Shown piece by piece: positions 1 to 6,700 of a stretch of 7,466 nt of DNA. Source of the stretch: PHAA01 sp964494735 (lineage in GTDB: Bacteria; Bacillota; Syntrophomonadia; Syntrophomonadales; Syntrophomonadaceae). Each line of letters starts with the position of its first letter. The stretch's first letter is position 1. A program made the position numbers and the translations under genes. The notes beneath the pieces are model-generated. The model saw nothing but the letters and a program-made list of their open reading frames with translations. It was not told the origin of the DNA and ran no database searches. Location of the stretch: positions 1 to 7,466 of the forward strand of contig CAZBSD010000064.1 of assembly GCA_964494735.1 (NCBI GenBank), read 5' to 3'.

Positions 1-2
1 TG

Positions 3-845
3 AAAGAGCTTTTCGCCTACGGGTCGCGCCTCTTGGCCGCTGGTCTGCTGGATGTTATCTTTGGCAATTTGTACTACCTGGTCATAGGAAAGATCTTTTC
101 CGCCCGCGATCTTGGATTTTATACCCAGGCCAGCCGGATCAAACAGATGCCGGCGGGGAGTATCAGTGCTATCGTCGGTAAGGTAACCTTTCCGGTTTTT
201 GCCTTGCTGCAGTCCGAGCCAGACCGATTCAAAAGCGCCTTGCAGAAGTCAGTCATTTTCTTAGGTCTGGTCAATTTTCCCTTGATGATAGGCCTGGCTG
301 TCGTTGCGGAGCCCATGATGATAGTCCTTTTTACCGAGAAATGGGCCCTGGCCATCCCCTATTTACAGCTGCTTTGTATGGTGGGGTTGCTCTATCCCTT
401 GCAGGTAATTAATCTGAATGTGCTGAAAGCCACCGGGAGATCAGACCTGTTTTTCCGCCTGGAGGTCATAAAAAAATTGATTACGGTTGTCAATATAGCT
501 ATCTGTTTTCGCTGGGGAATTCTGGGTCTTATTTATGGCCAGATAGTTGGAGCCGTCATCAGCTACTGGCTCAATAGCTACTATACCGGCGATTTGATCG
601 GGTACGATATGAGGGAGCAGGTTCTGGATTCACTTCCCTATCTGCTGTCCGCGGCTGCCATGGGAGCCATGGTATTGATTATCCCCCGTTTGGTCAACCT
701 GGAATATCTGCCCTTGTTGTTGCTCCAAGTAGGCAGCGGCGCGCTTATATATATAGGATTATGCTGGTGTTTTAAACTGAAAGCCTTTGTGGAGGCCATA
801 GATATAATTGCCGAGACCAGCGTTTGGGGATTTAAGCAAGCCTAA
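3..845 (+). CDS. Polysaccharide/O-antigen flippase, WzxC-like (5' partial)
   Basis: Integral membrane exporter that would flip undecaprenyl-linked polysaccharide repeat units from the cytoplasmic to the outer face of the membrane. The frame is open from the first bases of the window with no stop, so the gene begins upstream; a TTG at 33 is only an internal codon. The visible 280 residues are the C-terminal part of a family usually around 480 residues long. Family signatures include LGFYTQASRIKQMP (residues 37-50 of the visible part), the VTFPVFALLQ segment (61-70), AEPMMIVLFTEKW (102-114) and LKATGRSDLF (141-150). Hydrophobic segments lie near 9-29, 84-110, 117-139, 156-194, 211-229 and 236-257. 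It ends in TAA. The two glycan-assembly genes downstream on the same strand fit a Wzx/Wzy-type pathway. The substrate cannot be read from the sequence. Confidence 0.92.
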   Translation, partial: KELFAYGSRLLAAGLLDVIFGNLYYLVIGKIFSARDLGFYTQASRIKQMPAGSISAIVGKVTFPVFALLQSEPDRFKSALQKSVIFLGLVNFPLMIGLAVVAEPMMIVLFTEKWALAIPYLQLLCMVGLLYPLQVINLNVLKATGRSDLFFRLEVIKKLITVVNIAICFRWGILGLIYGQIVGAVISYWLNSYYTGDLIGYDMREQVLDSLPYLLSAAAMGAMVLIIPRLVNLEYLPLLLLQVGSGALIYIGLCWCFKLKAFVEAIDIIAETSVWGFKQA

Positions 846-996
846 CGTTGGGCTGCTGTAGGCAGTGTATCTAGTTTAATAGAAAGACAGGCATCGTCAG
901 GTGGTAAGCGATGAGAATAGAACCCCGCATTTGGCTGAATTATTTGCCCGATTGCGCCCATCTGGGTGAGGTGAGATACTGGGAAGGGTACATTAC
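846..996 (+). other. Intergenic region between flippase and glycosyltransferase
   Basis: This 151-base gap has no convincing promoter and no intrinsic terminator, so read-through from the flippase gene into the glycosyltransferase gene is plausible. A TTTAAT hexamer at 875-880 resembles a -10 box but has no acceptable -35 partner 16-18 bases upstream. The 3' end supplies the ribosome binding site of the next gene, GGGAAGGG at 981-988. A second SD-like sequence, AGGTGG at 899-904, precedes a short ORF that is listed separately. Confidence 0.5.
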
Positions 997-1018
997 ATGG
1001 ATGTTTTACTCAGTGTAA
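911..1018 (+). CDS. Possible 35-residue leader ORF overlapping the glycosyltransferase start
   Basis: An ATG at 911 is preceded by AGGTGG at 899-904, six bases away, one mismatch from the AGGAGG consensus. The frame stays open for 35 codons and stops at TAA 1016-1018, overlapping the glycosyltransferase start (997) by 22 bases in another frame. The peptide starts MRIEPRIWLNYLPD and is rich in Trp, Tyr and Ile; I recognise no family, signal peptide or clear membrane helix. It could be a translated leader coupling ribosomes to the glycosyltransferase start, a remnant of a lost gene, or chance. The next gene has its own strong binding site, so coupling is not required. Low confidence. Confidence 0.2.
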   Translation: MRIEPRIWLNYLPDCAHLGEVRYWEGYITWMFYSV

Positions 1019-1995
1019 ACTGCATCACATATAACCAAGAGAAATATATAGCCCAGGCGTTGGACAGCATTTTAGCCCAGCAAACCGATTTCCGGTTTGA
1101 GATCCTGGTCCATGACGATGCCTCCACTGATGGCACCGCTTCGGTAATCCGTGATTATGCAGAGAGATACCCGGAGCTGATCAAACCCGTGTTTCAGACT
1201 GAAAACCAGCATTCCAAAGGCATACGGGTGGGAACAGTGTTTAACCTCCCCCGGGCCAAGGGTAAATACATCGCTTATTGCGAAGGAGACGATTACTGGA
1301 CCGATCCATGTAAGCTGCAGAAGCAGGTTGATTTCATGGAACAACACCCTGACTGTAGTTTTTGTTTCCATGCCGTAGCGATGGTAACCAGCCGGGGTAA
1401 ACGTACCCGACAATCCATGCGGCCATACCATCAGAATCAGACCGTACCTATAGAGGACATCATTGAAGGGGGAGGACGGTTCCTGGGGACCAATTCCACC
1501 GTCTATCGCCGGGAATTGATGGACCATCCCCCTGACTTTTACTTGAATGCACCGGTGGGTGACTTTCCTCTGGTTCTATATCTGGCTACCCGGGGCAGCG
1601 TATATTACTTTGATGAAATAATGTCGGCCTATCGTACCGGGGTGGCGGGTTCGTGGACCAACAACATGGTTGCTTCGCGGGAAAAGCAGTTAAAGGTTAG
1701 AAAAGGCATGATCACCATGCTCGATGCCTTTGATCAATACACCGCTCATAAATATGCCGCCAGTGTGAAGCTTCGCCGTACCGAGTATGACTTGCTGCTG
1801 CTTATCGCTCAGCAGGATATGCATGCCTTAAACCAGGACGAATATATACAATATCGCCGTAAACTGGGTTTTTTTATGGTTATCCTTATCTATTTCAATA
1901 AGTATTTCCCGGGGTTGTTCCATAGATTGCGAAGGTATTATAGCTTCTTGCCAAGAAGATTTAAAACAGAAGATACCAAACGAGAGCAAAGCTGA
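997..1995 (+). CDS. Family 2 glycosyltransferase
   Basis: Inverting, GT-A fold sugar transferase that would add a nucleotide-activated sugar to the growing lipid-linked glycan at the cytoplasmic face of the membrane. The 332-residue protein starts with the typical beta-strand LLSVNCITYNQEKYIAQALDSI (residues 4-25, written here in part as SVNCITYNQEKYI), followed by the nucleotide-binding HDDASTDGT (39-47). EGDDYW (96-101) carries the DxD-like metal-binding acidic pair. VGDFPLVLYLATRG (187-200) sits where the family carries its acceptor/base acidic residue, followed by the AYRTG segment (211-215). The C-terminal ~50 residues are hydrophobic then strongly basic (around 288-328), suggesting peripheral membrane association. 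ATG at 997 is supported by GGGAAGGG eight bases upstream. Sugar donor and acceptor cannot be predicted. The next gene starts 62 bases downstream on the same strand, consistent with one operon. Confidence 0.94.
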   Translation: MDVLLSVNCITYNQEKYIAQALDSILAQQTDFRFEILVHDDASTDGTASVIRDYAERYPELIKPVFQTENQHSKGIRVGTVFNLPRAKGKYIAYCEGDDYWTDPCKLQKQVDFMEQHPDCSFCFHAVAMVTSRGKRTRQSMRPYHQNQTVPIEDIIEGGGRFLGTNSTVYRRELMDHPPDFYLNAPVGDFPLVLYLATRGSVYYFDEIMSAYRTGVAGSWTNNMVASREKQLKVRKGMITMLDAFDQYTAHKYAASVKLRRTEYDLLLLIAQQDMHALNQDEYIQYRRKLGFFMVILIYFNKYFPGLFHRLRRYYSFLPRRFKTEDTKREQS

Positions 1996-2057
1996 TGTAA
2001 CAGGAATCAAACCTTTTGTTGTCGAAATAGTACTTTAAAACTAACACCGGAGGACCA

Positions 2058-3395
2058 ATGACTGAATCTTTGCGGCTTAATAAAATCTTGCTGGCCCTGG
2101 GTGACGTGATAATCTATGTGCTGGTTTTCCTGATATCATTTTATCTTCGCTATGGATGGCACCTGCCTATCCGCAATACTGAACCCTTCACCTTCATGCT
2201 CCCATGGTTTATCGCGGTATTTTTGTCCCTCATGATCTTTTATGATCTTTATTCCATATATATGAAGTACGATGACATATTGGCGTCTTTGATTTGTGTG
2301 GTGCTTATTTCCGTAGTCATCAATGCCAGCTTGTCCTTCGCCCTCCGTCAATTCGCGGTTCCGCGTTCTATTTTCCTTATTTCCAGCCTGCTGCAGATCT
2401 TGTTCCTGGGCCTCTGGCGCTACCAGGCATGGCGGGCGGGGCTGTTGCTGCGCAGCCCCCGGAGGGCCTTGATTATCGGTTATCCCGGTGAAATCAGAAG
2501 ATTGCTGGCCTCGGTCAATGTGTCGTTAAACAAAGGACTGCTCGTCACCCAAGAAATCCGCCTCAATAATAAGGACAACTTCACCGCCAATTGGAACAGT
2601 TACGTAAATTCCAGCCGGGCTGCAGACGTCGATGTCTTCCTCATCTGCTCGTCAGTGGGACAGAAGGAGAGGGAACTGGTTTTGAGCTATGGCCTGGAGG
2701 AAAGCAAGTTGGTGATGATGGTTCCGGGGATCTATGAGATTCTGCTCCAGCAGGCCAAGATGGTAAGCGCAGGCGACGTACCCATTATCCAGTTGCAGGG
2801 CATCCTGGGCGAGGGCGGATTCCACCTGGTGAAGCGAATCCTGGACATTGCTATAGTTCTGGTCGCTTCTCCGATCGCATTACCTTTATCAATACTCATC
2901 GGTCTGGCGGTAAAAATGGATTCCCCTGGTCCGGTTTTCTATACCCAGCAAAGGGCGGGGATGAAGGGGAAGACCTTTAATTTGTTTAAATTCAGGACCA
3001 TGGTCAAGGATGCCGAAAGAAAATCGGGACCGGTTATGGCCGAAGAGGGTGACACCCGTATAACCAGGGTCGGCCGGTTCTTGCGCCGCACCCGGTTGGA
3101 TGAAATACCTCAATTCTATAACGTGCTGAAAGGAGATATCAGTCTGGTGGGGCCCCGGCCTGAGCGCCCCCATTTTATCAAGGAGTTCACCGGAGCCATG
3201 CCAGAGTACGACTACCGTCACCAGATCCAAGGTGGTCTGACCGGACTGGCCCAGGTGGAAGGCAATTACACCACAGATCCAGCCAACAAATTACGGTACG
3301 ATCTGTTTTATGCCCAAAAGAATTCTCTGGTTATGGACCTGGCCATCATGCTTCGCACCGCCCGGGTCATGCTGCAGCGGAAGAAGTCAAACTGA
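2058..3395 (+). CDS. Polyprenyl-phosphate sugar-1-phosphate transferase (initiating transferase, WbaP/WcaJ type)
   Basis: Transfers a hexose-1-phosphate from a UDP-sugar to undecaprenyl phosphate, the first step of exopolysaccharide or wall-glycan repeat-unit assembly. The 445 residues show the full large-form architecture. Four hydrophobic helices lie at about 10-29, 46-66, 75-97 and 104-122. A Rossmann-like CoA_binding_3-type middle domain spans about 135-245, beginning RRALIIGYPGE. The C-terminal bacterial sugar transferase domain spans about 255-442. It holds the KRILDIAIVLVASP re-entrant helix (259-272, with the Ser-Pro kink), KFRTM (311-315), the catalytic Asp-Glu pair in RLDEIPQFYNVLKGD (346-360; D348, E349), SLVGPRPE and GLTGLAQVEGNY. 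All key residues are present and the length is normal. The ATG follows CGGAGGA at 2048-2054, four bases from GGAGG. It is the last glycan gene seen; initiating transferases often sit at a cluster edge. The donor sugar is not predictable. Confidence 0.95.
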   Translation: MTESLRLNKILLALGDVIIYVLVFLISFYLRYGWHLPIRNTEPFTFMLPWFIAVFLSLMIFYDLYSIYMKYDDILASLICVVLISVVINASLSFALRQFAVPRSIFLISSLLQILFLGLWRYQAWRAGLLLRSPRRALIIGYPGEIRRLLASVNVSLNKGLLVTQEIRLNNKDNFTANWNSYVNSSRAADVDVFLICSSVGQKERELVLSYGLEESKLVMMVPGIYEILLQQAKMVSAGDVPIIQLQGILGEGGFHLVKRILDIAIVLVASPIALPLSILIGLAVKMDSPGPVFYTQQRAGMKGKTFNLFKFRTMVKDAERKSGPVMAEEGDTRITRVGRFLRRTRLDEIPQFYNVLKGDISLVGPRPERPHFIKEFTGAMPEYDYRHQIQGGLTGLAQVEGNYTTDPANKLRYDLFYAQKNSLVMDLAIMLRTARVMLQRKKSN

Positions 3396-3489
3396 TCCCT
3401 CCGCATCAATGAACACAGCCGCCAGCAGGTTTCAGGAGAAATTAAGTTGCATTGCAAGAATACTGGCTTATTATGAGTAATACAGTATA

Positions 3490-3741
3490 TCCTTGCCCTA
3501 TTTTCTGGCATTTTCCAGGCCCGAAAACAGGAAAAACGGAAACAATGGTAGAATTATGGATTAGCTGGTCCAGTTTATCCACAATGAGAAGGATGTCGCA
3601 CCGTCAGGCTGCTGTGAACATATGGGGCCGGGTGCGGTGTCAATTATACTGACAGGCGATGCTGGGGACGAATGGCCTTAATGGGCAAAATACCTATTCT
3701 CTGACCAGCGATTTGAAAAGACATCGTCCCACATCGATTAA
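3490..3741 (+). pseudogene. Possible decayed coding remnant (two in-frame stops)
   Basis: In the frame of position 3490 the translation reads like protein in three pieces split by TAG (3562-3564) and TAA (3679-3681), ending at TAA 3739-3741. The middle piece, from 3565 to 3678, includes IHNEKDVAPSGCCEHMGPGA and ILTGDAGDEWP. The last piece includes WAKYLFSDQRFEK. I recognise no family with confidence; the pattern of a hydrophobic strand followed by DEWP-x-WAKYLF is only loosely reminiscent of the first strand and helix of TIR-like folds. There is no start codon with a ribosome binding site. The stretch is short enough that chance is a real alternative. Confidence 0.18.
3657..3736. repeat. Imperfect inverted repeat upstream of the subtilase gene
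   Basis: CGATGCTGGGGACGA (3657-3671) is mirrored by TCGTCCCACATCG (3724-3736). The reverse complement of the right arm is CGATG-T-GGGACGA, so 12 paired positions are interrupted by a two-base size difference in the middle. The arms are separated by 52 bases. In RNA the arms could close a stem about 30 bases before the subtilase start codon. As DNA it could be the ends of a small repeat element. No T run follows the right arm, so it is not a standard terminator. Confidence 0.35.
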
Positions 3742-3768
3742 CCTATTAGTAAATCAAGGAGTCTACAT

Positions 3769-6700
3769 ATGACCAACAAAGGCAAGCCAAGACGCTGTCT
3801 GGCACTGATCTTGTTTCTGAGTCTATCCCTGCTATCGAATTCGGCTGTATATCCGACATTTGCCAATGACCGGTCGTCCGACATCATCGGTTCCCGTCCC
3901 TTGATGGCCAGGGATATCATCACCCCGTCCGGATTGACTGGACGAGGCCAGATAGTGGGGATAGCCGACAGCGGTCTGGACGCCGGCAGTATGTCCGACA
4001 TCCACCCTGATCTGGCCGACCCTGGCGGAGCCATTGGAATCCCCAAGGTGATGCTGCAATCGTACACCAATCGCAGTGTTGCTGACGATCCGGATGGGCA
4101 CGGGACCTTCATGGCGGCCACCATCGCCGGCACGGGCGCCGCATCCGACGGCAAATACCGGGGAATAGCTCCTGGGGCCAGCCTCTATTTTCAAGCCCTG
4201 TTGGATAAAAACAATGAGATTAAAGCCCCTCAAGATATAGCTGATCTTTTCCTCCCCGCCTATCAGGCGGGGGTGAGGGTCCACGTCAACGGCTGGGGAA
4301 ATGGCAGCAACAGCTATAGTGACAGCGCAACTCAGATAGACAAGTTCACTTACACCTACCCCGAATTTCTACCCATATTTAGTGCCGGTAACGGCGGACC
4401 GGGCAGGGGTACCATCACCTCCCAGGCCAACAGCAAGAACGCCCTGGTTATTGGTTCCAGCCAAGTACCGCGGCCGGCTTTTGACACCGAAGCCCGCTAC
4501 GCCGACCAGGTGGCGGCGTCCTCCGGCCGCGGCCCGACCAGAGACGGGCGCATCAAGCCAGACCTGCTCGCCCCCGGTTCCGCCCTGATTTCCGCTTGTT
4601 CCCGGTTGACCGAGAGCAACTTTGTGGCTAATCCCAACTACACCCAGATGGGCGGCTCGTCCATGGCTGCAGCGGTTACCGGCGGGGCAGTGGCTTTGTT
4701 GCGGGAACAGCTGAGTCTGCAATATGGTTTGAACAATCCCTCATCGGCCTTATTAAAAGCTTTTTTGATAAATGGGGCCCGCTCCCGCAGCGGGGATCTG
4801 TACCAAGAAGGATTTGGCATCCTGGACCTGGCCGGCACGTCTCTTGCGATTAAAGAGGGGAAAATGAAATTTGCGGACAGTAAAACCCGCCTTCGGCAAG
4901 GTCAATCCAGCGAATATAAACTGCAGGTGGATGATCCCACCATGCCGATTAGAATAACCCTGGCGTGGATCGACCCGGCTGGCAACAATAATGCTGCAGG
5001 TTCCCTGATCAATGATCTGGATCTGTATGTGATTGATGCCAACGGTCACAGATACTATGGTAATGATGTCGATAACCGGGGAGTGGCCGATAGTACCAAC
5101 AATGTCGAACGAGTGAGCATAAACGTACCCAGCCAGGGTGAATATACTATCGTTGTGAAAGCCAGCCGGGTTTCACCAGGGATCGGGCCGGTTTTTTCCT
5201 TGGTTTACGGGCAGCTGTTTCATACCGGGATCATCAGCGAAATAAATGGCAGTCAAGTAAAGCTGGCCGAAGGAACTACCTTGAATATGACCGGCGCAGT
5301 TGTCAAACAGATATTGGATGGAGCAGCGCCAAAGCAAGGCGAATCCATTCCTGAAGGCAGTGATATATACTATAATGACGGCAAAGCCTTCATATTCGCG
5401 AAATCCTGGCAGAGCGGCGGCATCCAGGCCACCGAAACAGAAGAAGGCGATCTGGTGGTGGAAATGAATAAAAATGTACGGGAGGGCGGCTATTACGTAG
5501 ACCCCCGGGTAACCGGGAAAGATGGCCGCATTACCCTTAATGGCCGGATGATCACCAGGTTGGACGAGATTCCTCCGGGAGCCGAAATCAAGGCTACCGT
5601 CAACCCGGTTTTGCAGACCTTGTGGAATATGGAAGTCTACCAGGATGAAGTCAACGGTTATGTTGAATCGGTGGACCCAGCCAACCGTCAATTAAGGCTC
5701 ATTAATAATGGTAAGGTGTACCGATTGGCCCGCTGGGCGGCAATATCCTATCGTGATAGAATCGTGGATGTGACCGTGCAGGATGCCCCGTACAGTACCG
5801 CTGACAGGAGTATCTTTGAGAATTTACTGCCCGGAACCCAAGTGACCATGAAGGTCTCGCCGGGAACCGGTTTGGTGCAATCACTCTTTGTAGAACGGCC
5901 GCTGGTCATCGGCAGGGTAACCGGAGTGGATGCGGTCAACCAGAAGGTTACATTGGATACCGGCAAGACCTACAGTGTTTTTCCGGGGACCATCGTAAAT
6001 CGAAACCGGGAACAGGCGGCATTCGATGATATCCAGGTGGGAGACCGGCTTAAAGCCCAATTGATGATAAACAGCTCCACTGTAATACATATGGATGCAT
6101 ACAGTGAAGTTAATTACGGCCGCATCGTATATACAAATGCCAAAAAGAAAAGCCTGTACATGATAGACTCGCAAAACCGCTCCCATTCCTATACCATCGG
6201 TGGCGAAACGGAAATATTTGGGATGGACATAGCGGTGGAGTCATCCGCCCTCTCGTCGGGGGATTGGGTGAGGATCATCGGCGATCCCGACAATCAGGAG
6301 GCCTGGCGGATAGATATTGCCGACATTCAGGGAGAAGCCATTAAGACGTTGCTGTCTGTCGACTACGCTGGGAAAAGGCTGATCATGAGTGATGGCACCG
6401 CATATCATTACGAAAAATTTACCCGTATAACCGTCGGCGGATATAGCATGGAAATCAGTGACCTTCACCACGGACAAAACCTGCAGCTCACCACTTTACT
6501 GGCTCCATCGCCGTGGATGACGATATTGGCAGGGATAGAGGCCAGTACGCCCACTGGGGCACCCCTGCCGAATATTAACATTACCGCCCGGAGTCTGAAT
6601 GGAGTTTTGATCATACAGGGTTACACCGATGCTGACCGTTTATACATATATCGGAATGATGGCAACCGGGAAACAATCGATACCAAGGCGGGCAATTTCA

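Larger units (their letters stand above)
3396..3768 (+). other. 373-base intergenic region before the subtilase gene
   Basis: No intact gene is convincing here. No GC-rich hairpin followed by a T run lies just after the transferase stop, so transcription may continue into the gap. The region contains a DnaA-box-like TTATCCACA (3575-3583), a dyad TGTCA-N7-TGACA (3638-3654), a longer imperfect inverted repeat (3657-3671 with 3724-3736), and a protein-like reading frame interrupted by two stops (about 3490-3741). The closest promoter-like pair is TTGAAA (3713-3718), 17 bases, GATTAA (3736-3741); the -10 is poor and I do not call it. The subtilase ribosome binding site AAGGAG is at 3756-3761. The length of the gap suggests that the protease is transcribed separately. 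Confidence 0.6.

Noticed and set aside
1072..1527. 151-codon open frame on the minus strand
   Set aside because: It is antisense to the conserved catalytic core of the glycosyltransferase and has no family signature.
3447..3477. Promoter candidate with TTGCAT and TATGAG after the transferase gene
   Set aside because: The spacing is 19 bases and both boxes are imperfect.
3505..3518. CTGG-CATTTT-CCAG hairpin as a terminator after the glycan genes
   Set aside because: The stem has only four base pairs and no T run follows.
3452..3652. 66-codon plus-strand frame starting at TTG in the intergenic gap
   Set aside because: It has a weak start with no Shine-Dalgarno site at proper spacing, an atypical composition and no recognisable similarity. 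A different frame of the same region looks more protein-like.
3713..3741. Promoter candidate TTGAAA-N17-GATTAA for the subtilase
   Set aside because: The -35 is good but the -10 matches only three of six consensus positions, so it does not stand above chance in AT-rich intergenic DNA.
3600..3768. Cyclic-dinucleotide riboswitch upstream of the protease
   Set aside because: I compared the leader with remembered c-di-GMP and c-di-AMP riboswitch cores and found no matching conserved blocks. A covariance-model scan with Rfam would settle it.
5173..5691. 172-codon open frame on the minus strand
   Set aside because: It lies entirely inside the well-supported subtilase gene, shows no recognisable domain and looks like a codon-use shadow. 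The same applies to minus-strand frames at 3738-4154, 3832-4284, 4369-4722 and 6763-7164.
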